A DNA stretch of 62,178 nt from Photobacterium alginatilyticum. GTDB lineage: Bacteria; Pseudomonadota; Gammaproteobacteria; Enterobacterales; Vibrionaceae. Below, one piece after another: positions 9,891 through 19,238 of this stretch (its first letter is position 1; every line of letters starts with the position of its first letter). The translations under genes and the position numbers were made by a program. Under the pieces are notes generated by a model that was not told the DNA's origin, did not search any database, and was given only the letters and a program-made list of their open reading frames with translations. Location of the stretch: the NCBI RefSeq assembly GCF_009910675.1, contig NZ_RSEJ01000032.1:1-62178 (forward strand). The letters run 5' to 3'.

Positions 9891-10277
9891 ATGGCCCAGG
9901 TCAATCCTATTTTTGAAGATATTGTTAATGCTAACAAACAATATTCTCATAATTTCAGTCTGGGTGATGCTGCTGGTGTGGCCAACCTGTATACAGAGAA
10001 TGGACAGTTCTTACTGCCAAACAGCGACTTCGTAACAGGAAGAGAAGCATTGCAGTCAACACTTCAAACTCTTATGGATTCTGGTATTAAATCTATCCAG
10101 TTAGAAACACTCGAAGTCGAGGATTATGGTGATACAGCCACTGAAGTGGGTAAGTATATACTTGAAGGTGACGGTGGAACCATGCTGGATAATGGCAAGT
10201 ATGTTGTTATCTGGAAAAAAGAGGCCGGACAGTGGAAATTGCACCGAGATATTATAAATAGCAGTGTTGTCGATTAA
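9891..10277 (+). CDS. SnoaL-like / NTF2-fold protein (DUF4440 type)
   Basis: 128-residue cytoplasmic protein with the NTF2-like fold pattern: an N-terminal helix with YSHNFSLGDAAGVANLYTEN, then GQFLLPNSDFVTGREAL, and a C-terminal sheet GKYVVIWKKEAGQWKLHRDIINS. Members of this family bind or transform small hydrophobic molecules, or have no known activity. AAGGAG precedes the ATG. Isolated gene with its own terminator. Confidence 0.8.
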   Translation: MAQVNPIFEDIVNANKQYSHNFSLGDAAGVANLYTENGQFLLPNSDFVTGREALQSTLQTLMDSGIKSIQLETLEVEDYGDTATEVGKYILEGDGGTMLDNGKYVVIWKKEAGQWKLHRDIINSSVVD

Positions 10278-10300
10278 TTGGGCTTTATTCATTACCTGCT

Positions 10301-10329
10301 GGCGTTAGAAATCTCCTAGCGCCTGTTTT
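10301..10329 (+). terminator. Terminator after the NTF2-like gene
   Basis: GGCGTTAG pairs with CTAGCGCC (one G-T pair), followed by TGTTTTA. A second perfect hairpin (TAAGGTGC 10341-10348 with GCACCTTA 10361-10368) follows without a T-run. Confidence 0.6.
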
Positions 10330-10600
10330 ATAACCTTTATTAAGGTGCGATGAGTCAACAGCACCTTATAGTAGCTGGCAGAACGCGCTATGTCGCGATT
10401 TGATAATTTCTTTACGGCTGCCGGTTTTGTCTGCGAAAAAAGAATCTAAAAGTTGGTTGTTCTCTGTGCGAGGAAGAAGTGAATGCTCGGAATTCTTACG
10501 TTGTACCGGGGCCGGGACCCTCAGAAAAATTGTGCCAAGTATTGGCTAATACTTGGCACTGTTTGATCTTATGGTTAACACATTTAATGCAAGGGACTTA
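10330..10600. other. Gene-free stretch holding the two hairpins noted here
   Basis: Apart from the hairpin at 10341-10368 and the terminator at 10524-10559, nothing coding was recognised. Confidence 0.4.
10524..10559 (-). terminator. Terminator after the 123-residue minus-strand gene
   Basis: A perfect 12-base stem: GTGCCAAGTATT (10532-10543) and AATACTTGGCAC (10548-10559) around a four-base loop. On the minus strand it is followed by AATTTTT, so it terminates the gene ending at 10601. Confidence 0.82.
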
Positions 10601-10972
10601 CTACATCTCTTTCATCGCTGAAATGACTGAAGGATCATTGATCAGATTAAATAACAAGCTCTTTGCTGACGATCTTTGGGAATCAGATAAGACCTTCTTA
10701 GGGTTCTCTCTGGATTGTGTCAGTATATTTTTGATGAATCTGTTGTTAGTACCGGATAATTCGTACACAAATCTGAGAGTATCTAGCAATTCGCCTTGAG
10801 GCAAACTGTAAACAGCCATCTCACAACTAAGGTTATCCATAGAAAGTAAGTTGTTGACTACCTCTTTACGCTCAGCATTGAATTTCTCTTTGGCTTCATA
10901 GGCATCAATTAAAGTCTGCACTCTATCGGCGATTGCTACTGGCACTTCCATTGTTTTAGTTTCATGAGTCAT
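10601..10972 (-). CDS. Hypothetical 123-residue protein
   Basis: Not recognised. A soluble, mostly helical protein without signal peptide or cysteine-rich motif; one cysteine (SCEMAVYSLPQ). The N-terminal half (ADRVQTLIDAYEAKEKFNAE) looks like a long helix. It is preferred over the overlapping plus-strand frame because it has AGGTGA eight bases before its ATG, normal amino-acid composition, and a perfect terminator just past its stop. Confidence 0.6.
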   Translation of the reverse strand: MTHETKTMEVPVAIADRVQTLIDAYEAKEKFNAERKEVVNNLLSMDNLSCEMAVYSLPQGELLDTLRFVYELSGTNNRFIKNILTQSRENPKKVLSDSQRSSAKSLLFNLINDPSVISAMKEM

Positions 10973-11531
10973 TTCTGATTCACCTGTTTTAGCTGGGATT
11001 TAATCACTGGCTCAAGTTTACACGCTAGCTTATGTTTCGGCACCTGCTTTAATGTGAATGTGAGGTAGTACACCGTTTAAGTTGTCATAGAAAGGCCTGA
11101 CCTGAAGGCAAGGCCCGTAGAGAGAGCGCCTACTGAGCCCACTTACTAGCTTATTTTTTAATCATCTGTTTTTCGTATAAAAAATAAATTTCTTTGATAA
11201 AAAGCAAATGCATTGAAAACAATATGAAAATAAATATTGTGATCTAGGTTATAGGAATGGCTAATAACCTTGTCAATTGTAGGTATATGGGTACTACATT
11301 AGCAATAAGTAAATAAGCGTTTTGTTTTTTAGCTTTTTCTAACTCATGTTTGGTTAGTGCTTTCACCCAGAGTTGGCCCCAATCGTGTTTAGCGTTAAGG
11401 GCTAAGTCTACATACTTATATTAGATTATTATTGAAGTCTAATATTCTAGTTTGTGGCCTTCATGCTGGCGATGAGAGTGACTTTGTAATCACGCTGGTT
11501 GGAATCATATTGCTGAAGGTGGCTCGTACTA
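10973..11531. promoter_or_regulatory. Upstream region of the octaheme cytochrome operon, with FNR-like site
   Basis: 559 bases without a gene. Very AT-rich from 11155. TTGAT at 11194-11198 and AGCAA at 11203-11207 are spaced by four bases and match the FNR consensus TTGAT-N4-ATCAA at nine of ten positions, which would suit anaerobic induction of a respiratory reductase. A TGTGA half site near 11240 could belong to CRP. Both are visual matches only. Confidence 0.35.
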
Positions 11532-13154
11532 ATGAAAACTCAACTATTTTTGTTGCTACTGCTGGGTCTTTGCTCGAATGGTTTAGCTAGTGTTATTAGC
11601 GAAGAGGATGTTACTAAGCGTAATATTCCGACGATAGCCAGTACCGCAGATCACTCAACATTTGAGATCCTGGATCAGGACTTTGATTATGCACCGGATG
11701 TGACCGAAGCTTGCCTTAGTTGTCATACCGAAGCTTCTAAGCAGATCCATAAGACTTTCCACTGGACATGGTCAAAGGAAATAGACGGCGTTGAAGTCGG
11801 TAAAGGGAAAAATGGGTTAAATAACTACTGTGTTTCAGCCCGAGGGAACGAGAGCTGTACCCAATGTCATATTGGTTATGGCTGGCGTAATGAAGATTTT
11901 GAGCATGATGCAGAGGAGAATGTTGATTGCCTAGTTTGTCATGACAAAACAGAAACTTATAGAAAATCGGCAGCTTCCTCCGGTCACCCTTATTATGAAG
12001 ACACAAAGGTGGCAGGCAAGGTTCAGAAAGCGGTTGACCTGAAATATGTCGCTCAGCATGTAGGTAGCCCGGATCGCGAGAACTGCTTGGCTTGTCATGC
12101 GGTGGGTGGTGGCGGAAACGGCGTCAAGCATGGTGATACAGATCTGTCGTTAGTCGATCCTGCCTTTGAGCTGGACGTACATATGAGTCCGGAAAAACTG
12201 AATTTTAGCTGTCAGACTTGCCATACCGCCAGCGAACATAAAATCGCTGGTCGTTATAATGATCGATCTGCATTCTTAGATTATGAAATGGACAAAGGCC
12301 GGGTGTCGCGGGAAGGCAATAATCTTTCCTGTGAATCATGCCACAGTGCCACGCCGCACCAGGAGCGTGTACTCGATAATCACACGGCTAAAGTGGCCTG
12401 CGCATCCTGTCATATTCCGGAAATGGCTCGAGGGCCATATCTAACTAAACTATCCTGGGACTGGTCTACAGCCGGGCAGATGAAAAATGGTAAGCCGATG
12501 ACCATCGATCAGGAGTTCGATGGCGTGGTTAATCATGCCTATATGAGCAAGAAAGGCTCGTTTACCTGGGGGCGTAATGTCGTACCGGAATATCGTTGGT
12601 ACAAAGGTGAACTGAAGCAGATGACATTGCTAGACACAATTGCCCCCGATAGAGCACCAATAGATATCAATCCGCCAACAGGCAATTATAACGATCCGGA
12701 TGCGCGGATCTGGCCTTTTAAAATCCACCGAGGCAAACAACCTTACGATACAGAGCTAAATCGTATGTTACCAATCAAGCTATACGGTCGCCCTGGTTCA
12801 GGTGCGTTCTGGACTGAATATGACTGGAATAAAGCTCTGGCTGCTGGTGCCAGACTGAACGGGGTGGCGTTTAGCGGTCAATATGACTTCATTGAAACAA
12901 ATGGTTACTGGCCAATCAAGCATATGGTTGCTCCCAAAGATCACGCTGTAGCGTGCGAAGCTTGCCACAGTCGAGATAGCCGGCTGGCCGGGCTGAATGA
13001 CTTCTATCTGGTTGGACGTGATAGCAATTCCATCGTTGAGTATTTTGGCATGATTGCTATATGGGGAGGGCTAGCCGCGGTCATTATACATGCGCTTACC
13101 CGTATTGTGACGATTCGCCGTAGGAAAGCCCAATCTGCCAGTAACCAGAAGTAA
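11532..13154 (+). CDS. otr: Octaheme c-type cytochrome, tetrathionate reductase (Otr) family
   Basis: 540-residue periplasmic multiheme cytochrome. Eight CXXCH motifs are visible at about residues 61, 109, 133, 185, 227, 267, 290 and 475, matching the octaheme Otr family of Shewanella, which reduces tetrathionate and also nitrite or hydroxylamine in vitro. There is an N-terminal signal peptide (1-19) and, at the C-terminus, a membrane helix (about 502-522, EYFGMIAIWGGLAAVIIHAL) with a basic tail, so the protein is tethered to the inner membrane. The next gene is a b-type cytochrome that could pass quinol electrons to it. The physiological substrate is inferred, not shown. Confidence 0.85.
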   Translation: MKTQLFLLLLLGLCSNGLASVISEEDVTKRNIPTIASTADHSTFEILDQDFDYAPDVTEACLSCHTEASKQIHKTFHWTWSKEIDGVEVGKGKNGLNNYCVSARGNESCTQCHIGYGWRNEDFEHDAEENVDCLVCHDKTETYRKSAASSGHPYYEDTKVAGKVQKAVDLKYVAQHVGSPDRENCLACHAVGGGGNGVKHGDTDLSLVDPAFELDVHMSPEKLNFSCQTCHTASEHKIAGRYNDRSAFLDYEMDKGRVSREGNNLSCESCHSATPHQERVLDNHTAKVACASCHIPEMARGPYLTKLSWDWSTAGQMKNGKPMTIDQEFDGVVNHAYMSKKGSFTWGRNVVPEYRWYKGELKQMTLLDTIAPDRAPIDINPPTGNYNDPDARIWPFKIHRGKQPYDTELNRMLPIKLYGRPGSGAFWTEYDWNKALAAGARLNGVAFSGQYDFIETNGYWPIKHMVAPKDHAVACEACHSRDSRLAGLNDFYLVGRDSNSIVEYFGMIAIWGGLAAVIIHALTRIVTIRRRKAQSASNQK

Positions 13155-13172
13155 TGAAAATGGGGAAAGGTG

Positions 13173-13769
13173 ATGAAAAAAACAATTGTAATTTTTAAGC
13201 GATTTGAACGCTTCTGGCATTGGGGACAGGCGTTACTGGTGTTACTGCTTATTTTGACCGGGCTGGAGCTCCACGGGGTTATGAACCTGTTTGGTTTTCA
13301 GCAAAGCTCAACCCTTCATCATTGGGGAGGCTTTCTGTGGATGACAATCGTTGTATTGATCTTTACCTGGGTGTTTACGACTGGAGAATGGAAGCAGTAT
13401 GTGCCTGATAAAAAAGGGATAGACGTTGTGCTTCACTATTACCTTTATGGGGTGTTTGTTGGTGAGCCACACCCACACCATATGTCACCGGACAATAAAT
13501 TTAACCCACTTCAGCGAATAGCTTATTTGGGGCTGTTATTTGTTCTGATTCCGGTTCAGATCGCGACAGGTCTGATTTTCTATTTCTTTCCTGAATTACG
13601 TGCAGCCGGGTATATCGAACAGATCGGTATTGTGGCTGTGATACATACCTTTACAGCCTATACCATACTCGCGTTTCTTATTGTGCATTTATATTTGATT
13701 ACCCTGGGAGCCAAGCTTTCAAGTCACCTCAAAGCGATGCTAACGGGGAAAGAAGTTATCGATGAATGA
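13173..13769 (+). CDS. Cytochrome b561-type membrane protein, electron donor to Otr
   Basis: About 198 residues with four membrane helices and histidines placed as heme-b ligands (RFWHWGQALL and LHHWGGF early; VIHTFTAYTI and FLIVHLYL late). Such proteins take electrons from the quinol pool to periplasmic c-type cytochromes. It lies 18 bases after the octaheme cytochrome. ATG 13173 is preferred; a GTG directly before it at 13170 overlaps the purine-rich ribosome site GGGGAAAGG. Confidence 0.8.
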   Translation: MKKTIVIFKRFERFWHWGQALLVLLLILTGLELHGVMNLFGFQQSSTLHHWGGFLWMTIVVLIFTWVFTTGEWKQYVPDKKGIDVVLHYYLYGVFVGEPHPHHMSPDNKFNPLQRIAYLGLLFVLIPVQIATGLIFYFFPELRAAGYIEQIGIVAVIHTFTAYTILAFLIVHLYLITLGAKLSSHLKAMLTGKEVIDE

Positions 13770-13803
13770 CAGATTATAGATTAACGATTAAAGGGGAAAT
13801 GTA

Positions 13804-14130
13804 ATGAAAAAATATGTTTTGGGACTAATGTTCGCTCTAATTTCCTTTGGCGTATCTGCAGATGCCGCCAAAGGACAAGAATATTATCTGGAATATCTGC
13901 GGCCTTACTTTGAATACAATGGACAGGAGTTTGCTGAACAGCATTTGAAAGTCGAGTGGAAACGCTATTTCAAGAAAGATGGAGCAAGGTTCATCAAAAA
14001 GTACAGTAAAAAACATCCGAACGCAGCGGAATTTCTGGCCAGCGACAAGTTTCAGGAAATTGCACCGCACATTAAAGATTTTGCTGTGAAGTATGCTGCG
14101 GATAGCGGGGAACTACCGAGTTGTAATTAA
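13804..14130 (+). CDS. Small exported protein of the Otr operon
   Basis: 108 residues with signal peptide MKKYVLGLMFALISFGVSADA and a basic, helical mature part (YLRPYFEYNGQEFAEQHL, WKRYFKKDGARFIKKYSKKH). No heme motif; the only cysteine is the penultimate residue (SCN at the end). Function unknown. Its place between the b-type cytochrome and the rhodanese gene suggests a periplasmic accessory of the reductase. Confidence 0.7.
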   Translation: MKKYVLGLMFALISFGVSADAAKGQEYYLEYLRPYFEYNGQEFAEQHLKVEWKRYFKKDGARFIKKYSKKHPNAAEFLASDKFQEIAPHIKDFAVKYAADSGELPSCN

Positions 14131-14215
14131 TGAAAAAAGATCTTCACATCGGGAGCTTCCTATGTGTGAAAGGCTGGATAAAGGATTTGTTGCTGTGTAT
14201 TAATGGAGAATACTC

Positions 14216-15508
14216 ATGTTTAAGAAAGCCGCTATACTACTCGTCTTATTTGGGATGCCGTTTTCACTGATGGCGGAAGATGTTGTCGGTAAAATCCAAT
14301 CGATATCAGTGAAAGGGAAAGTCATTCAGTACCTCAACCCGAAAACAAATGAAGTCAATGTAATAAAGTTTACCGATAAGACGAAGCTTGAAAGTGCCAA
14401 TTCATTCACAGAGCTCACAGCCAATACAAAGTTTAAGGCAACGCTTGATGGCAATGGCGTGGCTAGAAAAATAAAACGGATTCTGGTCAAGCTTCCTAAA
14501 GAGCAAGTAATCGATACAGAAGAACTGTATGAATTAATTGATGACGGACAACCACTGTTTATTGGTGATGCCCGCCCGGTTAGCAAATACCAGACTGGCC
14601 ATATTCCCGGGGCCAAGGCGACACCTGCCAATAAGTTACAACAAAACCTTCATTGGTTACCAGAAGACAAGGCGACACCATTGGTGTTCTATTGCGGAGG
14701 GGTAACATGCCCGCTCAGTCCCAAGGCGCTAAGAATTGCCAAGGCTAATGGATATAAAAATGTGAAGGCATATGTTGAAGGTTATCCGGTATGGAAAGAA
14801 GAGGTATACCCTTCACATGTTAATAAAGTATGGCTAGCAGAGAATCTGGATATTCATCATATTATTCTGGATGTCAGAACGTCACCAAAGAGTTACATCA
14901 AAGGAGCTGTTCACCTGCCTGCAGAGAAGCTGCTGGAGATGCACGAACAGTGGAACCAAGACAAATACCCGACTAATAAGCGAACTATTTTCGATCTCAG
15001 GGATAAAAAGGCTCCGATCATCATTGTTGCTGAAAGTGACTCAAGTGACGATGCAATAGAAGCCTATGAGATTCTGACTTTCTGGAAGTTCAAGAATGTC
15101 TCGATATTGAATGGTGGCGTGTTGGCGTGGAAGCAGGCGAATTTACCTGTTGAGACAGGCAAGATTGCAGAAGAGCTCAATTATGTCAAAAAGTTGGCTA
15201 AAGGGGCTATTGATGAGAAAGACTTTGTTAAAGCTGTGACATCAGGAACTGCAACAGTCATTGACGTGCGCTCTCCTGATGAAGTAAGCCATGGTCACCT
15301 GAAAGGTGCGATCAACATTCCTCTTGAAGAGCTAGATAAGAACCTTGACCGTATTCCCAAAACCGGCCTTGTTATTTTACATTGCGCAGGCGGAGCACGC
15401 GCGTCACTCGCTTATACCACGTTAATAAATAAGGGATATACAAACGTGAAATTCCTTGATGAGTCGTTTGAGGCGGTGGTGAAAGACAACGGAATTAAGC
15501 TGATTTAG
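14216..15508 (+). CDS. Exported triple-rhodanese sulfurtransferase-like protein
   Basis: 430-residue periplasmic protein. Seen: signal peptide (1-20), a small beta-rich N-terminal domain (about 21-95), then three rhodanese domains. Domain 1 (about 100-200) has the active-site loop CGGVTC with Cys160; domain 2 (about 205-315) has ESDSSD in place of the catalytic loop and lacks the cysteine; domain 3 (about 325-425) has CAGGAR with Cys390. Two domains are therefore likely active and the middle one structural. Sulfane-sulfur handling fits a neighbouring tetrathionate or thiosulfate reductase. GGAG precedes the ATG and a strong terminator follows. Confidence 0.85.
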   Translation: MFKKAAILLVLFGMPFSLMAEDVVGKIQSISVKGKVIQYLNPKTNEVNVIKFTDKTKLESANSFTELTANTKFKATLDGNGVARKIKRILVKLPKEQVIDTEELYELIDDGQPLFIGDARPVSKYQTGHIPGAKATPANKLQQNLHWLPEDKATPLVFYCGGVTCPLSPKALRIAKANGYKNVKAYVEGYPVWKEEVYPSHVNKVWLAENLDIHHIILDVRTSPKSYIKGAVHLPAEKLLEMHEQWNQDKYPTNKRTIFDLRDKKAPIIIVAESDSSDDAIEAYEILTFWKFKNVSILNGGVLAWKQANLPVETGKIAEELNYVKKLAKGAIDEKDFVKAVTSGTATVIDVRSPDEVSHGHLKGAINIPLEELDKNLDRIPKTGLVILHCAGGARASLAYTTLINKGYTNVKFLDESFEAVVKDNGIKLI

Positions 15509-15567
15509 ATAGTTGTGTTTGCGTTAAGCAATCTGTGAAAATATTATTGATTGCGAATATGAAGAAC

Positions 15568-15609
15568 GAGAGTTACCTCTTAGATCAAGGCGGGTAACTC
15601 TCTTTATTT
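15568..15609 (+). terminator. Terminator of the octaheme cytochrome operon
   Basis: GAGAGTTACC (15568-15577) pairs perfectly with GGTAACTCTC (15593-15602), followed by TTTATTT. Confidence 0.9.
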
Positions 15610-15957
15610 GCAAGCAGAGATACTGGATCTAGTTCATGTGGAGTTGACCCAGGATATGTTTATTAGGTTTTGCACTTGGTAATTATAAAACCTGTGATCT
15701 ACCTTACATACCACATGGATCACGCAAAAAAGTGTTTTGAGAGTAGCCCTATAATGTATTTGTTGTGATCAAAGTAAACTATTGAAACATTCAACATCTA
15801 AAACTTTTAAATATAGCCTAATGTGGAAATGGTATAGAGAAGAGTTCCTTATATAAAATTATTCATAATGACAGCTCGCATGTTCCCTATATAGCGTGAC
15901 AAAAACCTTTGGCTCAATACAGGCAGTATAACACCATCAATTTAGAGGGAGAGAAAA
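15610..15957. promoter_or_regulatory. Upstream region of the tandem-paralogue pair, with CRP-like site
   Basis: Gene-free. TGTGA at 15693-15697 and TTACA at 15704-15708 with six bases between match the CRP consensus TGTGA-N6-TCACA at nine of ten positions. A second half site, TGTGATC, lies near 15764. Carbon/virulence-type cAMP control of the two genes downstream is inferred. Confidence 0.35.
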
Positions 15958-16779
15958 ATGGCTAAGGATGCTATGGTAGAAATCAGTACAGATGATTCTC
16001 GCGCCAAGAACCCGATTTCGAATAATCAAGCGAATATTCCTGCTACGAAGCAATTTGTCATCAATGCAACTGGAAACCTATTTATTGCTACAACGCTAAG
16101 CTCTCCTGATACGCCTGAAAATATCTCGGAGGAGGCCAAGGAAGCCTTTGCTCAGGTCAGCGTATTTTTTGCCGCATTAACCAAGGCGATGTCAGATTCA
16201 GGAAAATCACTTTATGACTATGATGCATTGAATGAGTTGATCATGGGCTCGGGGCTTTTTGTTAATGTGACGAAAAGTACGATCAATTTTGAAAGCAGTA
16301 GCTGGGGGGTTACATTTTCGAATCAACTTATTCAGGCACTTCTCGGACTGAGCGGAAACCTGGCTGCATTATCTCACTCCTTGCGTTCACTGATTGCATC
16401 GGTAGGAAGTGAAGGACTCAAAGTTGCACAGAACAAAGTGACATCAAATAAGAAAGTTGGCACTATCATTTTTGTCTGTGAGTATCTAATGGGTGCGGTT
16501 TCAATTACCCCGCTTGTCTTTTCTATTGATGCGAGTTTATCTGAAGGAGGCCTTAAGCTTGGACCTTGTTTCGATGCCAACAATCAAAAGAAAATATTTC
16601 ATATTGAAAAGGAAGTGCATTTATTTGTGCCACCCAATTTTATTCGTCAGGCGAGTGAACTTAACGAGGCCATGTCTGATCCCGAGTTCAACAATTTAGT
16701 TGAATCGATGAAGCGCAGCATAGAGGGAACAGAGGGCTCTTCAGGTACATCCACCCCTGCAGATAATCCAAAGGGTTAA
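15958..16779 (+). CDS. Tandem paralogue 1, unknown function, possibly Evf-like
   Basis: 273 residues, no signal peptide or long membrane helix. Shares a layout with the next gene: an N-terminal region, FAQVSVFFAALTKAMSDSGKS with a YDALNEL segment, a hydrophobic/serine-rich middle, and the core IIFVCEYLMG holding Cys174. The C-terminal tail is Ser/Thr/Gly-rich and probably disordered. The layout recalls Evf, the palmitoylated virulence factor of Erwinia (Pectobacterium) that persists in insect gut, but this is from memory of the family and not a secure call. GAGGGAGAG precedes the ATG. Confidence 0.6.
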   Translation: MAKDAMVEISTDDSRAKNPISNNQANIPATKQFVINATGNLFIATTLSSPDTPENISEEAKEAFAQVSVFFAALTKAMSDSGKSLYDYDALNELIMGSGLFVNVTKSTINFESSSWGVTFSNQLIQALLGLSGNLAALSHSLRSLIASVGSEGLKVAQNKVTSNKKVGTIIFVCEYLMGAVSITPLVFSIDASLSEGGLKLGPCFDANNQKKIFHIEKEVHLFVPPNFIRQASELNEAMSDPEFNNLVESMKRSIEGTEGSSGTSTPADNPKG

Positions 16780-16782
16780 GCC

Positions 16783-17595
16783 ATGGGTATGTTCAGTTGG
16801 CTGTTTCGTTCGAAGCGAAGTGAGTCTAAGAGCTCTCATTATGCTCCGTTACGCAAATACTATGCCTTCAATGAGACGGGTAATGTAATGGTATGCACTA
16901 CCAATGAAGGGGCTGAGGTAGTCAGTGATGCCTTGAAGCATATGTTTTCTGATATGAGCATTTTCTTTGCGGCGATGACGAAAGCCATCGCTACCCACAA
17001 GGGCGCTCAAGGCAAAGCCAACTCTATTTACAGTTCTGATGCCATTCTAAAGATACTCGGTAAATCTGAATTCTTTGTTGAAGCGAAACGTGAGTCAATC
17101 AAAGCGTCGTCGAGTGCCGTCGGTGACACAATGAGCAAGGAACTCACCGAAAGCATCTTAGGGCGAGAGTTCGGCGAAAGCAGACTCCACTTTTCCCGTG
17201 GGTTGTTTCGTACGATGTCCAGCCGATTAGAGGAGGCTAAGAGAGCAGGGCTTGAGGGGGATGCTGGCAGTATCTTCTTTGTTTGTGAAAACATACTGGG
17301 CCTACCAATGGTCAGTGCTGTCGTAGTGACACTTAAATCACCTGATGGCAAAGGCAGAACAACAAATGGGAACCCGGTTAATGAAGATAAAGGGATGGCA
17401 GAAATTCTTGATACAGCAGAGGATGAACCTGTCAAAGGTATTATTAGAGAATGGGAATTTGATAAACGAACCTACATTTTCATTTCACCCAGATCAATAT
17501 CAGGCGTTAACTTCCCAGAACCAGGAGATGACGTAGAATATGAAACGCTTGTAGCTTCTCTACAAGAGCATTTAGTCCCAAACTCCAACAAATAA
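16783..17595 (+). CDS. Tandem paralogue 2, unknown function, possibly Evf-like
   Basis: 270 residues, three bases after paralogue 1 and clearly cotranscribed. The two align through DMSIFFAAMTKAIA (versus QVSVFFAALTKAMS), a YSSDAILKILGKSEFFVEAKRE segment, and SIFFVCENILG with Cys168 (versus Cys174). It differs in a basic N-terminus (MGMFSWLFRSKRSESKS) and a longer loop before the last beta segment (YIFISPRSISG). Conservation of the FVCE cysteine suggests a functional or acylated residue. Function not established. Confidence 0.6.
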   Translation: MGMFSWLFRSKRSESKSSHYAPLRKYYAFNETGNVMVCTTNEGAEVVSDALKHMFSDMSIFFAAMTKAIATHKGAQGKANSIYSSDAILKILGKSEFFVEAKRESIKASSSAVGDTMSKELTESILGREFGESRLHFSRGLFRTMSSRLEEAKRAGLEGDAGSIFFVCENILGLPMVSAVVVTLKSPDGKGRTTNGNPVNEDKGMAEILDTAEDEPVKGIIREWEFDKRTYIFISPRSISGVNFPEPGDDVEYETLVASLQEHLVPNSNK

Positions 17596-17904
17596 GGTAG
17601 AAAATAACTGTTAAATCCACCTCTATCGGCTGACATTACCGTTAAGCTATTGTCCTGCATAGCTGAAAGTTAGTCGGTAATGCTTTTACTGTTCTATTTG
17701 CCTAACTATACAAACAATCCTGTCTGTTATTTTGCTGTCAACTAGGTAGGCCAGCATGGCCTACCTGAAAACCGGTCTCATGAGAATCATCTGTCCTTAT
17801 TAGATATAAAATATATTAATGCCTTTTTCTGGCCGAGAAACAGTTTTTATCGACGCTGATGGAGCTGTTCTCAATATTTTCTAGCAATAAGGATACCTTA
17901 CACG
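17596..17904. other. Intergenic region before nupC with a strong hairpin
   Basis: 309 bases. AGGTAGGCC (17744-17752) and GGCCTACCT (17758-17766) form a perfect nine-base stem with a five-base loop, without a good T-run; it probably ends the upstream transcript. No operator was recognised with confidence. Confidence 0.45.
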
Positions 17905-19191
17905 ATGAGCATTTTAATGAGTCTAGTTGGTATGGTTGTTCTTTTAGCCATAGCTGTACTCCTTTCTGACAACAGAAAGGCAATAAACCTTAGAACTGTC
18001 GGAGGTGCTTTTGCTATTCAATTTGCACTTGGAGCATTCGTTCTGTATGTCCCCTGGGGGAAAGACCTGTTAGGTGGTTTCTCTGATGGTGTTGCCAATG
18101 TTATCAATTACGGTAACGACGGTACGTCTTTCCTGTTCGGTGGTCTCGTTTCTGACAAGATGTTTGAAGTATTTGGTGGTGGTGGTTTTATCTTTGCATT
18201 CCGAGTTCTTCCAACACTTATCTTCTTTTCTGCATTGATCTCTGTGCTTTACTACATTGGTGCGATGCAGTGGGTAATCAAGATCCTTGGTGGTGCACTG
18301 GAGAAAGCGCTGGGCACATCCCGCGCGGAATCTATGTCTGCGGCAGCTAATATTTTTGTCGGTCAGACTGAGGCACCTCTGGTTGTCCGTCCGTTTATTT
18401 CTCGTATGACACAGTCTGAGCTGTTTGCGGTAATGTGTGGTGGTTTGGCTTCTGTGGCTGGTGGGGTATTGGCAGGCTACGCGTCGATGGGTGTGCCGCT
18501 AGAATACCTTGTTGCGGCATCTTTCATGGCTGCACCTGGTGGTCTGCTCTTTGCCAAGATTATCAAACCTGAAGCTGACCACTTCAAAGATGAAATCCCT
18601 GACCAGGAAATTGCGGGTGAAGACGAGAAACCAGCTAATGTTATTGATGCAGCAGCTAGCGGTGCTTCAGCGGGTCTTAGCCTGGCGTTAAACGTTGGTG
18701 CAATGCTTATTGCATTTATCGGTCTTATCGCACTTATTAACGGTATTTTCAGTGGTATCGGCGGCTGGTTCGGTTACGAGCAGCTAAGTCTGGAGCTTAT
18801 TCTTGGTTGGCTCTTGGCTCCTCTGGCTTTCCTGATTGGTGTTCCTTGGGAAGAAGCAACACTGGCTGGTTCATTTATTGGTCAGAAGACCATAGTGAAC
18901 GAATTTGTCGCCTACGTTAACTTCGTCCCTTACCTTGGGGAGGATGGTCAGGTTGTACCTGCTACAGGTGAAGTCATGACCGAAAAGACAACGGCAATTA
19001 TCTCATTTGCGCTCTGCGGTTTTGCCAACCTGTCATCTATTGCGATTCTTCTTGGTGGTCTGGGGGGGATTGCACCTAACCGCCGTCACGACATCGCACG
19101 TATGGGTCTGAAAGCCGTGGCTGCGGGTACACTATCTAACCTGATGGCGGCAACTATTGCAGGCTTTTGCATCAGCCTTGCTGCGGTTTAA
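17905..19191 (+). CDS. nupC: NupC-type concentrative nucleoside transporter
   Basis: 428-residue inner-membrane cation-coupled nucleoside importer of the CNT family, the family of the structurally solved V. cholerae transporter. Seen: an N-terminal Nucleos_tra2 region (LRTVGGAFAIQFALGAFVLY), the gate domain with FGGGGFIFAFRVLPTLIFFSAL, the substrate and cation motif NIFVGQTEAPLVVRPF, and a C-terminal region with LCGFANLSSIAI and GLGGIAPNRR. Full-length and monocistronic. Confidence 0.94.
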   Translation: MSILMSLVGMVVLLAIAVLLSDNRKAINLRTVGGAFAIQFALGAFVLYVPWGKDLLGGFSDGVANVINYGNDGTSFLFGGLVSDKMFEVFGGGGFIFAFRVLPTLIFFSALISVLYYIGAMQWVIKILGGALEKALGTSRAESMSAAANIFVGQTEAPLVVRPFISRMTQSELFAVMCGGLASVAGGVLAGYASMGVPLEYLVAASFMAAPGGLLFAKIIKPEADHFKDEIPDQEIAGEDEKPANVIDAAASGASAGLSLALNVGAMLIAFIGLIALINGIFSGIGGWFGYEQLSLELILGWLLAPLAFLIGVPWEEATLAGSFIGQKTIVNEFVAYVNFVPYLGEDGQVVPATGEVMTEKTTAIISFALCGFANLSSIAILLGGLGGIAPNRRHDIARMGLKAVAAGTLSNLMAATIAGFCISLAAV

Positions 19192-19238
19192 TACAGCTTA
19201 GATTCAAATAGTTATTGTGACACCTGAGATAAGAAAAA

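Noticed and set aside
10479..10799. Plus-strand open frame of 106 codons
   Set aside because: It overlaps the better supported minus-strand gene, runs through that gene's terminator, and lacks a ribosome site.
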